64,000 nt of DNA from contig NZ_CP118164.1 in assembly GCF_028748185.1 (NCBI RefSeq), positions 4,737,814-4,801,813 of the forward strand, read 5' to 3'. The notes beneath the pieces were generated by a model. That model was not told where the DNA came from. It did not search any database and saw only the letters and a program-made list of their open reading frames with translations. Each line of letters opens with the position of its first letter. The stretch's first letter is position 1. Below, piece by piece: positions 35,713 through 44,364 of this stretch. Origin of the DNA: Bremerella sp. P1. GTDB lineage: Bacteria; Planctomycetota; Planctomycetia; Pirellulales; Pirellulaceae. Both the position numbers and the translations under genes were made by a program.

Positions 35713-36657
35713 CTAGTTAAGCGAAAGGGACTCCTTGCCTTCCATCGTTCCGGCTGCTCGCCAAACGTTGATGGCAATCGTTTCGCTGACAAAATGAACG
35801 GACCCATCGGCCATTAGGACCTGGACGCCTCCGGGATGCAGACTGCGGGCCGCGTGATGTTCATTGCCTCCAACACACGGCAGGCCAATCTCCGGCTTAT
35901 CGACACACCAAGCCGAGGACATCACATCCGCTGCCGAAGAGTTGGGTGTCGAGACGGTCATAAAGCCGCCGCCGGCTGCATCGTCGTTGAATGAATCTCC
36001 GCGATGGTCCGGTTCTGAGTCGTTCGGATGGGCTCGCAATTCCGACATGAGCAACGTATTGCTGAGACCGTCGATAAAGCCAGAGAAATCACTCGTGCGT
36101 GGCGTTTCACCAAGAGCACCGTTGTTCCCCTCAAAGCCAAATGGAGCTTTGAGGGATTCAATCGACGTAGGTCCGCCGTTAGGAATGGTAACGTTGCCGT
36201 AGTTCACCCCGTAGTGAATGCGACAGCGCCAATAGGCGTCTGAGGTATTCATCTTGCCACCGTTCATGCTGGGGCAGTAGTAAAACTCGACCGGCTGTGC
36301 CAAGACACCATCAAACGTGTTTTGAATGATATTCGGCGATTCGTAGAACGCCTTGTTGTAGTCGTAGGCTTCGGCCAGGTTGTTCTGTTCGACGTAAGGC
36401 CACAGGCTCACGACCCAAGTATGTCGTCTGCCGTTGCTGTCGTTCGTCGCACCGAACGGTAACTTCTGAACCGTGTCGTGGTAGTTATGCATCGCCAGAC
36501 CCCATTGCTTGAGGTGGTTGGTGCACTGCATTCTGCGAGCAGACTCGCGCGCCATTTGAACGGCCGGGAGCAGTAAAGCGATCAGGACGCCAATAATGGC
36601 AATGACGACCAATAGTTCTACGAGCGTGAAACCGCGAGAAGAGGATGTGCGTATCAC
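35713..36657 (-). CDS. DUF1559 domain protein, type IV pilin-like N-terminus (copy 1)
   Basis: A 314-residue protein. Residues about 9-30 form a type IV pilin prepilin signal ([16 protein letters not shown]), with glutamate at position 5 of the mature form, so a prepilin peptidase should cut it after the glycine. The DUF1559 domain follows, with NHLKQWGLAMHNYHDT and the C-terminal H-x9-DG motif (HPGGVQVLMADGSVHFV). The family is greatly expanded in planctomycetes; its function is unproven but the architecture is a pseudopilin. GTG 36657 was chosen because AAGGA lies 9 bases upstream; the longer frame (36699) adds no conserved residues. Followed by a lipoprotein gene. Confidence 0.9.
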   Translation of the reverse strand: MIRTSSSRGFTLVELLVVIAIIGVLIALLLPAVQMARESARRMQCTNHLKQWGLAMHNYHDTVQKLPFGATNDSNGRRHTWVVSLWPYVEQNNLAEAYDYNKAFYESPNIIQNTFDGVLAQPVEFYYCPSMNGGKMNTSDAYWRCRIHYGVNYGNVTIPNGGPTSIESLKAPFGFEGNNGALGETPRTSDFSGFIDGLSNTLLMSELRAHPNDSEPDHRGDSFNDDAAGGGFMTVSTPNSSAADVMSSAWCVDKPEIGLPCVGGNEHHAARSLHPGGVQVLMADGSVHFVSETIAINVWRAAGTMEGKESLSLN

Positions 36658-36810
36658 GGTGCCATTCCTTACGTCGAATGTTGAATGAGATAAGGACAAG
36701 CGTGCAAAGATGTTCGCAGTTTCTTATGTATGAGATCGTAAACTGAGAATCTCTAGAGAAAACGCTTACCCCCTTGATGGTAGCGAGTGTTTCTGGGCAG
36801 TACAAGAATT

Positions 36811-36841
36811 ATTGCCACAATAACCATTTCATTGGGGCAAT
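36811..36841 (-). terminator. Hairpin downstream of the 36859 membrane protein gene
   Basis: ATTGCCACAAT (36811-36821) and ATTGGGGCAAT (36831-36841) pair with one mismatch and a 9-nt loop, 18 bp past the gene's stop. The following bases on the minus strand (AATAATTCTT) are only moderately T-rich. Confidence 0.5.
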
Positions 36842-36858
36842 GATGAACGAGGGCTAGT

Positions 36859-37695
36859 TTAAGATGCCATCGCGGCTTGATTGTAGCGAGCCAAAAACCA
36901 CCCGTCCCCCAGCGAAACACTTCGCCTCAGATGATGGGGTTCGAGCAGGCCACCAACGAATGATTCGGGCTGATTGCCTGAGGGATGCCATTCCAACCAG
37001 ACACCCCGTTCGTTTCCCGAGAGCTGAAAACGAATGCCCCCGGCATCACTGCGTTCGATGCTGCTGAACGTCGGTCCGGACTTGGCCATTGGTGGTGTCG
37101 TGAGTAGTAGGAGCGTCTTTGGTTTCCCCGATGGATACGCCATGAACGGTCCCAGACTCTCCGACTCGCCGTCGATCGAGGGCCAGTCTTGTTTGAGCGA
37201 ATGGGCGATCGGTTGAAAGGCCGCCACGTGAGCATCGATCCGGATCCGCTTTCCGGTCCAGATCAGTTCATCCCATCCGTTAATCAAACCAAGCCAGCCA
37301 CAGCCCAGCGAAAGAACAACCATCCAGGAAGCGAGCGTGCGATGGCCGCGAGAGCCCATCGTCATGCCGAGCGTCAGCATCCCCAGGCTAACGCCGCCGA
37401 CCACGACCATCAAACCCAACGCAACAATCTTCCACTGAGCAGCCAACGAGTTGGCGAATTCGTCCAGGTCGGAACCATCCTCCAACCAGCCGACCTGGAA
37501 CCCAAGGTGGTCCCAGGTAGAAGAAAATCGTGCGTCCCACACAATCCAGCCAGCCAGTAGCAGCAAGACGCCAGCATTCACCAACCAAAGCATAAGCGGA
37601 TGACGCCCCAGCGTGAGATCACGCAGCCAAACCATGGTGGCCGAGAATCGGAACCATCGTGAACGTGTCGCAAGGTGGTCGGCTGGGGCGTGCAT
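36859..37695 (-). CDS. Membrane protein of unknown function
   Basis: A 278-residue protein with three helices (LMLWLVNAGVLLLLAGWIVW, WKIVALGLMVVVGGVSLGMLTLG, TLASWMVVLSLGCGWLGLI) in the first half and a soluble, mostly beta-like C-terminal half with WHPSGNQPE and LGDGWFLARYNQ. No family recognised. The gene is 63 bp downstream of the prenyltransferase-repeat gene on the same strand, so the two are likely cotranscribed. ATG 37695; ATG at residue 21 is another choice. A hairpin follows. Confidence 0.6.
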   Translation of the reverse strand: MHAPADHLATRSRWFRFSATMVWLRDLTLGRHPLMLWLVNAGVLLLLAGWIVWDARFSSTWDHLGFQVGWLEDGSDLDEFANSLAAQWKIVALGLMVVVGGVSLGMLTLGMTMGSRGHRTLASWMVVLSLGCGWLGLINGWDELIWTGKRIRIDAHVAAFQPIAHSLKQDWPSIDGESESLGPFMAYPSGKPKTLLLLTTPPMAKSGPTFSSIERSDAGGIRFQLSGNERGVWLEWHPSGNQPESFVGGLLEPHHLRRSVSLGDGWFLARYNQAAMAS

Positions 37696-37758
37696 GAAGT
37701 CTTCGTGCTTTCTCTTCCTATCGAAAGGGCAGGGCAGGAGCTCGCTTCAACTAGGAGG

Positions 37759-38919
37759 CTACTTCGTCGTGCTGCCAGCGGTCTGGGACGAATCGGCATC
37801 ACAGTAAGACAGGGCCATCAGCGCGAATGCTGTTGCCAGGTTCTTATCGTTCTCGAACCAGCGACCGTTCTCGTTCGACCACGAGCCATCTTCATTTTGT
37901 CGCTTGGCCAATTCGTCGATCAGTTCTTCTCGCCAGTTGTGAGTTTTGCCATCAGCGTCGGTCACTTCGGTCAAGCCAGCCGTACCAAGACCAGCGGCAA
38001 ACGTGTGGTAGTAGTAGAACAAGCCGGCACTACCCATGCCTGGGTTCTGCTCGACGCTGTAGTTGTCGGTCACCCACTGGGAAGCGGCTTGCACGCGTGG
38101 GTCCTCTTTGGTCAGGCCAGCGTAGATCATGCTCTTCAAACCGGCGTAGGTCATCGATCCATAGCTGCGGATGCCGCCGTTCTCGGTGTAACGTTCAGGC
38201 GATGTCGAGGGATCGATCTTTTCGCGGGGCACTTCGTAGAAGAAGCCACCGTCGTTCACCTTTCCGGCGAACTCGGTTTCGTTGTACTTGCTTTCCAAAT
38301 TCTGGCAGCGGGAAACAAAGGCCAAAGCACGTTGAATCGCTTCGTCCTCGGCTTCACTGCCTGTTTCGATCAACGCTTCGACCAGGTAGCCTGTGTTGGA
38401 AAGATCGGGGCGACCGGCACCCCCATAGCCGACACCACCGAACCAGACGTCGTCTTGCTTGACGTCGCCTTTGCCGTACTGCAGTCCGGTGACAAACTCG
38501 CGAGCCTTCTTGAGCGTGTCGTTATAGCGTCCGTCGGCGTTGGCTTCTTGGAAGCAAAGCATCGCAACGCAGGTTTCGTAGTTTCGCAGTCGACCATTGC
38601 CATAGATGCCACCATCCGGCTTAACGAATCCTTCCAACGCTTTCAGCCCTTTGGCAACGACGGTGTCATCGACCGTCTTGCCGCTGCGAAGTGCCCCGGT
38701 TACCGCGAGAGCGGTGAGACCTGGACCTGCTTTGGCGGTGAAACTGCCATCAGGGGCTTGGCCATTTTTCTCCAGATACTGAAGCCCCTTGGCCACAATC
38801 GTTTCGAGCTTCTTTTGTGACTCGCTCGAAATGGGGCTATCCGCGGCGATCGCGAGTGATCCGAACGCCAAAAGCAAACAGGGGGTAATTCCAACGAAAA
38901 CGCGACGGGAAATGTTCAC
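37759..38919 (-). CDS. Exported prenyltransferase/squalene-hopene-cyclase-repeat protein
   Basis: A 386-residue protein with a signal peptide (residues 1-25, ending SLAIAA). The rest is an alpha/alpha toroid built of repeats such as QAPDGSFTAKAGPGLTALAVTGAL, KPDGGIYGNGRLRNYETCVAMLCF, DLSNTGYLVEALI and NEDGSWSNENGRWFENDKNLATAFALMAL. The DGxW-type turns resemble squalene cyclase and prenyltransferase repeats, but the Asp-rich active-site motif (DXDD) of cyclases is not present, and the protein is exported. A binding rather than cyclising role is therefore likely. GTG 38919 follows GAGG. A membrane protein gene follows. Confidence 0.8.
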   Translation of the reverse strand: MNISRRVFVGITPCLLLAFGSLAIAADSPISSESQKKLETIVAKGLQYLEKNGQAPDGSFTAKAGPGLTALAVTGALRSGKTVDDTVVAKGLKALEGFVKPDGGIYGNGRLRNYETCVAMLCFQEANADGRYNDTLKKAREFVTGLQYGKGDVKQDDVWFGGVGYGGAGRPDLSNTGYLVEALIETGSEAEDEAIQRALAFVSRCQNLESKYNETEFAGKVNDGGFFYEVPREKIDPSTSPERYTENGGIRSYGSMTYAGLKSMIYAGLTKEDPRVQAASQWVTDNYSVEQNPGMGSAGLFYYYHTFAAGLGTAGLTEVTDADGKTHNWREELIDELAKRQNEDGSWSNENGRWFENDKNLATAFALMALSYCDADSSQTAGSTTK

Positions 38920-39304
38920 AGCAACCTCTCTTCTCTTAGCTAGTAGTAGCGCGCGCAACGTTGATAAGCAAAGGTCATGCCAGCACGCTTAGGGTCGAAA
39001 TGAGCGAGTGAAATCCGGTGGATTTACGCTATCCGTGACTTGATAAGAATTTCGGGTGTCGACGCAAATGACATGGTTGTCACATGAATCGACATACGCG
39101 GCGGCCTAGTCCTTTCCATCAAGATGCCACATCCGAAGCGTTCACCTTATTCTGCGTCTAAGTGAGAAAATACAGGCTTGCGGTCGAAATTGCTGGGACT
39201 CTGAGGACGATTGCGGTGGGCAGAATAGGACATTCCGTTACGATGAAGCGACTGGAGGAGGGACTTTGTCCCAGCGTGAATATGAGTTTGCACACGGAGG
39301 CCGC
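38920..39304. other. Divergent intergenic region, prenyltransferase-repeat protein / potassium channel
   Basis: No gene. It should hold both promoters. A 5-bp inverted repeat TGACA-TGGT-TGTCA (around 39069) is the only symmetry noticed and is weak. Confidence 0.3.
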
Positions 39305-40201
39305 ATGAATTCCCAGTCACCGGAAGTCGACGGGCGTAGTCCGCTGCTCAAGAGAGTGATCGATGTGATCGACCGCTTGGTCGTTCCGTTGGTGTGGTAC
39401 AGCGTCGTGATGTTGGCAATCGAATGCCAGTTCTATCCCGATAGTGACAGCTACGATACACCGCCGTACTTTCTCTGGTCTGAACGCGTCGTCGCGCTGA
39501 TCTTCACCATCGAATACATCGTTCGCCTGCTGCGAAATTCAGGCCGTGGTTTTTATCCGTTCACCGCGCTTGGCGTGGTCGATCTGATCTCGATTCTTCC
39601 TTTTTGGATTGGTTTTATTCCGGCGGTCGATCCTTACCTGCGATTGGTCCGCACACTGCGTGTATTGCGAATGTTGAAGTTCTTCCGCTATTCGCGGGGA
39701 CTACAACTCATGGCTCTGGGTTTCTACCGTTCGTATTGGAACCTGAGACCGCTGATGCTGGCGACGCTGATGATGATTCTGTTCACCATGTTCGCACTGT
39801 ACGAAGTCGAGGGGATGCATCAGGATGAGTTTCGCAGCCTGTTCACCGTGGCCTGGTTTCTCGAAGTAACCGGGACCACCGTTGGCTACGGCGATCTGTC
39901 GCCGCAATCGACGCCGGGGAAGATCATTGTTATGGTCTTCATGATCGGAGGTTTGGCGATCTTCATGGCCTGCTTCAGTGCGATCACGAGCAGCTTCGAT
40001 CAGGTATTCAAGGAAGCGGCAGATCCAGAATTCGATCCTTTGGACGAATTCGAGAAAGTTCGCGAAGAACAAGAAGAACTGGAAGAGCACTTCAAGGATA
40101 CCGGTACGTCCGATGTCGAAGACGAAGCGGCCGAAGTGGAGCAACTGGAAGCGGAAGAAGAACCGACCGACGAGTCGAAAGAAGTCGGCGCAACTCCTTA
40201 A
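39305..40201 (+). CDS. Voltage-gated potassium channel (ion transporter family) with acidic C-tail
   Basis: A 298-residue membrane protein with six helices, like Kv-type channels: S4 carries LRLVRTLRVLRMLKFFR with an Arg every third residue, and the pore has the selectivity filter TTVGYGD (191-197). S6 is MVFMIGGLAIFMACFSAI. The last 60 residues are highly acidic (EFEKVREEQEELEEHF...EEEPTDESKE) and probably helical, then disordered. ATG 39305, preceded by GGAGG, is a better start than the in-frame 39266. The VOC gene starts 21 bp downstream, likely in the same operon. Confidence 0.93.
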   Translation: MNSQSPEVDGRSPLLKRVIDVIDRLVVPLVWYSVVMLAIECQFYPDSDSYDTPPYFLWSERVVALIFTIEYIVRLLRNSGRGFYPFTALGVVDLISILPFWIGFIPAVDPYLRLVRTLRVLRMLKFFRYSRGLQLMALGFYRSYWNLRPLMLATLMMILFTMFALYEVEGMHQDEFRSLFTVAWFLEVTGTTVGYGDLSPQSTPGKIIVMVFMIGGLAIFMACFSAITSSFDQVFKEAADPEFDPLDEFEKVREEQEELEEHFKDTGTSDVEDEAAEVEQLEAEEEPTDESKEVGATP

Positions 40202-40222
40202 TCGTTGTCGCGAGGAATCAGC

Positions 40223-40654
40223 ATGGAACCACGGGTCAGTCTCATTACGTTAGGTGTCACAGACCTGCAGCGGTCGCTGGAGTTTTATCGCGACGGACTG
40301 GGCCTGCCGACCTCGTGGCAAGGAGACCAAGGGGTGGTCTTCTTTCGGACAACCGGTACCTGCCTGGCCCTTTATCCGCTCGATAAGCTGGCCGAGGATG
40401 TCGGCGGTGATTGGATTGGTGAGCAGCGTTCTCGGTTCACGGGAATCTCGCTGGCGCACAACGTTCGCGAGAAAGAAGACGTCGACCGCATCTTGAAGCA
40501 AGCCGAGGCAGCCGGTGCCAAAGTAGAAAAGCCGGCGCAGGACACCTTCTGGGGTGGCTACGCCGGCTATTTTTCCGATCTCGACGGGTATTTGTGGGAA
40601 GTGGCTTACGGTGCGTTCGACTTCAATGAAGACGGCAGTCTGAAGATTCCCTAA
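40223..40654 (+). CDS. VOC family (glyoxalase/bleomycin-resistance-like) protein
   Basis: A 143-residue protein with two beta-alpha-beta-beta-beta modules. MEPRVSLITLGVTDLQRSLEFYRDGLGLP and FWGGYAGYFSDLDGYLWEVAY (the metal-binding Glu is the E of WEVAY) are typical. It could be a glyoxalase, a dioxygenase or a drug-binding member; the reaction is unknown. ATG 40223 follows GAGGA; an in-frame ATG at 40205 is less likely. Convergent with the next gene, sharing 4 bp. Confidence 0.88.
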   Translation: MEPRVSLITLGVTDLQRSLEFYRDGLGLPTSWQGDQGVVFFRTTGTCLALYPLDKLAEDVGGDWIGEQRSRFTGISLAHNVREKEDVDRILKQAEAAGAKVEKPAQDTFWGGYAGYFSDLDGYLWEVAYGAFDFNEDGSLKIP

Positions 40655-41076
40655 GGCCGCTTGGCCCCCTTTTTCATCTCGTCGAGCATAAAGTTAACTT
40701 CGTTCTCACCTGGTTCGACTACGGCAGCCAATTCCGTCTGCGTATTGTATTTGGGCGGAAGGATTTCTGGTTGCCAACGCGACTCGCCGGTTTCCGGGTT
40801 TTCAATGCGGTCTTCGGTCGTGATCGCCACTTGGTGATTACCGACCAAAGCGCCCCATTCCTTGCCCATGAAGTTCAATGTGTATTCACCGGCCTCGTTG
40901 GTCTTGCCATAGGAAGGCCGACCACTCTCTGGCTGAAAGCGAACCGTGGCATCGGCAAGCGGTTTACCTTGCAGCATCACCGTGCCATGGACGTCGCCGA
41001 AATCCAGATCAGGACGACCGCTAAAGCAGCCAAGCGTGGTTGTCAGTGCGGCGAGTAGTGCCAATCGCCATACCAT
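40651..41076 (-). CDS. Small lipoprotein with transthyretin-like domain (second cassette)
   Basis: A 141-residue protein with signal peptide and lipobox TTLGC (cysteine near 17), then DVHGTVMLQGKPLADATVRFQPESG and GKTNEAGEYTLNF, a transthyretin-like/carboxypeptidase-regulatory sandwich. It lies 47 bp downstream of DUF1559 copy 2, repeating the arrangement at 35244 and 42388. Its last 4 bp overlap the VOC gene. Confidence 0.75.
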   Translation of the reverse strand: MVWRLALLAALTTTLGCFSGRPDLDFGDVHGTVMLQGKPLADATVRFQPESGRPSYGKTNEAGEYTLNFMGKEWGALVGNHQVAITTEDRIENPETGESRWQPEILPPKYNTQTELAAVVEPGENEVNFMLDEMKKGAKRP

Positions 41077-41123
41077 GATAGTTCTCCCGAATAGAGGTTC
41101 TTAGGGCTCCTACTTGCCGACGA

Positions 41124-42035
41124 TTAGTACTCGCCGATCGTCTTGCCATCGAAACGATTCGAGAGATTCTGGTAGGTATTCTGGTCGATGGTTTCCGGCA
41201 GAAAGTGAACGCTTCCGTCCGCGAAAGCAAACATGGCACCGCCTGGGTGAAGGCTGCTGAACCAGTGACGGAACTGCCAGTTGGTTGGTTCCGGCTCATT
41301 GAGCGGGTAGCCTGTGCTCCCGGCGACTTCCATAGACCCGTAGTATCCACTGTTATCCTGGTTGCCGTTGGTGGTTCCGGCCCACTGAGTGTAGGTCGTG
41401 TTGGTATTGAACGGAAGTTTGAAGTGACGTTCGCCGACCATCATCGTATTGGACGAACCGTCAGTGATGTCGCGGAACGAATACCCTTTCACGCGGTCGG
41501 TAAAGATTCCGGAGGCGGAGGGAGTCGGGCCTTCATCGTAGTAGTAAACCCGAGGGCCGGTGCCGTTGACACCAGGGTAGCTCGACAAGCCCAGATTGGC
41601 ACCCGATACGGCTCGTGGCGAAGTATCGCTGGAGCGTGCGTCCGAAGGACAGGTAAATGCTTCGAGCGACTGGCCGAGGATCTCCGGGCCCTGCGTCGAG
41701 GCTGCGGCGTCCTTGAGTGTCTGTTTACCAACTTGAAGTGTGTCGAAGATGTTGCCCTGCTCGATCATCGGCAAAATCAATGCACTCCAAGCCCACGCTG
41801 GATCAGTCGCGGTGTCTTCGCGCACGATCATTGGCGGAAAGCTGCCGTGCGTGTCGTGATAGTTGTGCAGAGCCAATGCGAGTTGCTTTTGATTGTTTGA
41901 GCAAGACATCCGTCGTGCGGCTTCACGTGCTTGTTGGACTGCCGGTAGAAGCAGAGCAATGAGCACACCGATAATGGCGATCACGACCAATAGTTCGACC
42001 AGGGTAAAGCCTGGGCGTTTACGATTCAGAGTCAT
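41124..42035 (-). CDS. DUF1559 domain protein, type IV pilin-like N-terminus (copy 2)
   Basis: A 303-residue protein. Prepilin signal [16 protein letters not shown] near residue 8, then the DUF1559 core (CSNNQKQLALALHNYHDTHGSFPP) and the C-terminal HPGGAMFAFADGSVHFL. ATG 42035 gives the short N-terminal leader expected of prepilins (MTLNRKRPG). About 350 bp separate it from the next gene upstream, so it may have its own promoter. Its lipoprotein partner follows. Confidence 0.92.
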   Translation of the reverse strand: MTLNRKRPGFTLVELLVVIAIIGVLIALLLPAVQQAREAARRMSCSNNQKQLALALHNYHDTHGSFPPMIVREDTATDPAWAWSALILPMIEQGNIFDTLQVGKQTLKDAAASTQGPEILGQSLEAFTCPSDARSSDTSPRAVSGANLGLSSYPGVNGTGPRVYYYDEGPTPSASGIFTDRVKGYSFRDITDGSSNTMMVGERHFKLPFNTNTTYTQWAGTTNGNQDNSGYYGSMEVAGSTGYPLNEPEPTNWQFRHWFSSLHPGGAMFAFADGSVHFLPETIDQNTYQNLSNRFDGKTIGEY

Positions 42036-42327
42036 AGCGATATCCAAATAGGAAAGAGTCAACGAAAGCACAAATGCGCATGATGAGAGGCGGTGGGGCG
42101 CGGGTGCTAAGGGAAAAGGGGCTGGAAATAAAACGTATTAATTCTCAAAAACACTGTGTTTCCATGCTTCTTTTGTAGCAAATACGCGCGATATCAACCA
42201 GCAGAAATCCGGATTTATTCGTCTTTTAAAAACACATGCAAGAAAGAAGCCCCTTAGCGGTTTTCAACGGTGCTCAATATAGAGCCCGGTACGGCAAGGC
42301 GCACGGCGGGAGACGGCGAGGGGATAC
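42036..42327. other. Intergenic region upstream of DUF1559 copy 2
   Basis: No gene. It is AT-rich around 42125-42240 (TTAATTCTCAAAAACACTG) and should carry the DUF1559 promoter. It ends at the terminator of the previous gene. Confidence 0.3.
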
Positions 42328-42361
42328 AAAAAAAGAGCATAATCCGTGAGGACCATGCTCT
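42328..42361 (-). terminator. Terminator of the 42388 lipoprotein gene
   Basis: AGAGCAT (42334-42340) pairs with ATGCTCT (42355-42361). On the minus strand T7 follows. It is 27 bp past the stop. Confidence 0.85.
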
Positions 42362-42387
42362 GGTTGTGGGTCTCTTGAGGACTAAGC

Positions 42388-42771
42388 TCACTTTTTCGGC
42401 CGATCGATAACAAACTTGACCGGCTCGCCTTTAAGAGGCACGGTCACGTTCAAATCGGTCGACTTGTATTCGAGATAACGCTTGTGCACGATCGGCGAGT
42501 AATTGCCTTTTTCGTCGGGCTCCATCACACCGCCGAGCGTCACTTTGTACGTACCAGCCGGTAGGCCTTTTTCCACAGAGAATTTTCCTTCGGTATCGAT
42601 CGGCGCGATATCGGAATACTGCCCGTCGTCGAAGATGAGTTCGCCCTGTGCCATGGGAGTTCCATCAGAGTATTCAACCGTTCCAAAGACGGCGTTTTCT
42701 GATTGTTGACCGCACCCTAGACCACTGACCAGCAGTAGTAGGCACGGGGCAAGAAGCGTTAAACGAGTCAT
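42388..42771 (-). CDS. Small lipoprotein, transthyretin-like (third cassette)
   Basis: A 127-residue lipoprotein (lipobox SGLGC, cysteine near 20), then AVFGTVEYSDGTPMAQGELIFDDG and KGLPAGTYKVTLGGV, again a transthyretin-like domain. It is 93 bp downstream of DUF1559 copy 3, on the same strand, completing the third DUF1559/lipoprotein pair. ATG 42771. Confidence 0.75.
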   Translation of the reverse strand: MTRLTLLAPCLLLLVSGLGCGQQSENAVFGTVEYSDGTPMAQGELIFDDGQYSDIAPIDTEGKFSVEKGLPAGTYKVTLGGVMEPDEKGNYSPIVHKRYLEYKSTDLNVTVPLKGEPVKFVIDRPKK

Positions 42772-42864
42772 TAGATGAGCCCTCGCATGATGTTGTTAGT
42801 GGTTGTCGTAATGCAGCGGAGTCATGCTCGAGGAGGCTCCGCCGCCGTTTGATGCAAGGTGCGA

Positions 42865-43824
42865 TTAGAAGTCGCCAATGACATTGCCATCCATCGCATT
42901 GCCCAGGTTTTCCAGGGTGCTTTGCGAAATGTTGGTCGAGATGGCACGAACCGAACCGTCGCCCAGGACGAACTGGGTGACGCCAGGATGCCAACTACCG
43001 TGCCCCTGACCGTTGTCAGGTCGAGCGTTGTCATTGGGACCTCGGCCTAAACGCAGGCGAATGGAACTGGCGACGGAGAACTCTCGCCAACCGTCTGATG
43101 AATACAGGAACGATCCGTCAGCGCCGGACGAACCGCAGCAAACGCCTACCTGATCTTTACCAATACCCTTTTCACCGAACATCAACGTGTTGCTCAGCCC
43201 GTCAGTCACGCGTGCGAACGAGTCACGCGGATTGGCCTCACCACATGGGTTGTTATCACCAGCGCTCGTGGGAATACCGACACGCAGAATGCTCTTGATG
43301 TCGTTCACGTGTGAGCTGTCATTGGGATTATGGTAGGCGTTGAAGACGGTGCTGGACGAGTCATAGCCCACCGCGCCGTAGTCGCTCCATGGCCCCTGCT
43401 GGCTCCCCGATCCCTTCATTTGCACACCGCTTCGTCGCGAAGGGCATGTCATGTAAGAGATGGAGCTGACGCCTTCTTTCTGCTGCTGAGTAAGGTTCGC
43501 AAAAATCACGTCTTTCCAGTCGTCGGTGTTCACCGCATGCAGCAATTCGTACTGGGCGTTTTGTTCCGCGAACGGCATCAGATGCACCCAAACGCTATAG
43601 CCTTGCTGACAGTTCACCAATGGCGGAAGCTTAGTGTAGGTGTCGTGAAACATGTGGCTTGCCAGGCCGATTTGCTTCAGATTGTTCGAGCACTCGCTAC
43701 GACGAGCAGCTTCACGGGCCTGTTGAACTGCCGGCAACAAAAGTGCAATCAACACGCCGATAATGGCAATCACGACCAATAATTCGACCAGAGTAAAGCC
43801 TGGACGCGAGCGAGAATTCTTCAT
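42865..43824 (-). CDS. DUF1559 domain protein, type IV pilin-like N-terminus (copy 3)
   Basis: A 319-residue protein: leader MKNSRSRPG, prepilin segment [14 protein letters not shown], then the DUF1559 core ([24 protein letters not shown]), and [17 protein letters not shown] at the end. The N-terminal 60 residues are nearly identical to copy 2, while the cores differ. ATG 43824, with a weak ribosome site (GGGGGTGCACC). A 540-bp region without genes lies upstream. Confidence 0.92.
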   Translation of the reverse strand: MKNSRSRPGFTLVELLVVIAIIGVLIALLLPAVQQAREAARRSECSNNLKQIGLASHMFHDTYTKLPPLVNCQQGYSVWVHLMPFAEQNAQYELLHAVNTDDWKDVIFANLTQQQKEGVSSISYMTCPSRRSGVQMKGSGSQQGPWSDYGAVGYDSSSTVFNAYHNPNDSSHVNDIKSILRVGIPTSAGDNNPCGEANPRDSFARVTDGLSNTLMFGEKGIGKDQVGVCCGSSGADGSFLYSSDGWREFSVASSIRLRLGRGPNDNARPDNGQGHGSWHPGVTQFVLGDGSVRAISTNISQSTLENLGNAMDGNVIGDF

Positions 43825-44364
43825 GGTGCACCCCCTTCGAGAGCTCGGAAGCATACGGAATCACAGATTTAGAAAGATGATAAGAATGAGGCGATCCGCA
43901 CCATCAAGATGGTGTCATGCTAGATAGTGCGCTATTAGCTCGTCTCATCCCCGTAATAAGTATCATTTTGCGCTTGCGATGTCCAGGCTCAAAGACAAGG
44001 AGATGCTAAAGAGTTGTTGAGATAGTATGTAATAACTTGTGTTTATGGTTCTTCCGTATTGTTGAGTTACGCCCATAGGAAGTATGCCTGGAATGTCTGA
44101 TATCGGGGCATGCGTTCCATAGGCCGAGATGATGCCTCGTGGAAACTAGGCGCAAAAGCATACATCCTGCTGGGATCCCGCTTCGTAGCAAATTGGGGCC
44201 GACTTTGGAGAGATCATCTGTTAGTCAGATAGTTGATCTCGGTAAACCGTAATCGAAAAAGTTTCGTCTTCTTTCGGTTTTTTTTCGTCGTATTGCAGGT
44301 CGGAACAGATCGCGGATCGTTCGCGTTGTTCTTGCTTATTACCGGCCAGGCCAGCGAAGCATTT
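43825..44364. other. Intergenic region between DUF1559 copy 3 and the SLC13 gene
   Basis: No gene is supported; short ORFs at 44006-44191 and 44233-44436 have no ribosome site or motif. CACCATC-AA-GATGGTG (43899-43914) is a perfect inverted repeat 75 bp upstream of the DUF1559 start and may be an operator. T8 at 44279-44286 follows a small CGAAA/TTTCG hairpin; the direction is unclear. Confidence 0.3.
43899..43914. promoter_or_regulatory. Inverted repeat upstream of DUF1559 copy 3
   Basis: Perfect 7-bp arms CACCATC and GATGGTG with a 2-bp spacer, about 75 bp before the start codon. The size suits a dimeric regulator, but no equivalent was found before copies 1 and 2. Confidence 0.3.

Noticed and set aside
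37675-38820. 381-codon plus-strand ORF opposite the prenyltransferase-repeat gene
   Set aside because: Antisense to a gene with signal peptide and repeats; no ribosome site.
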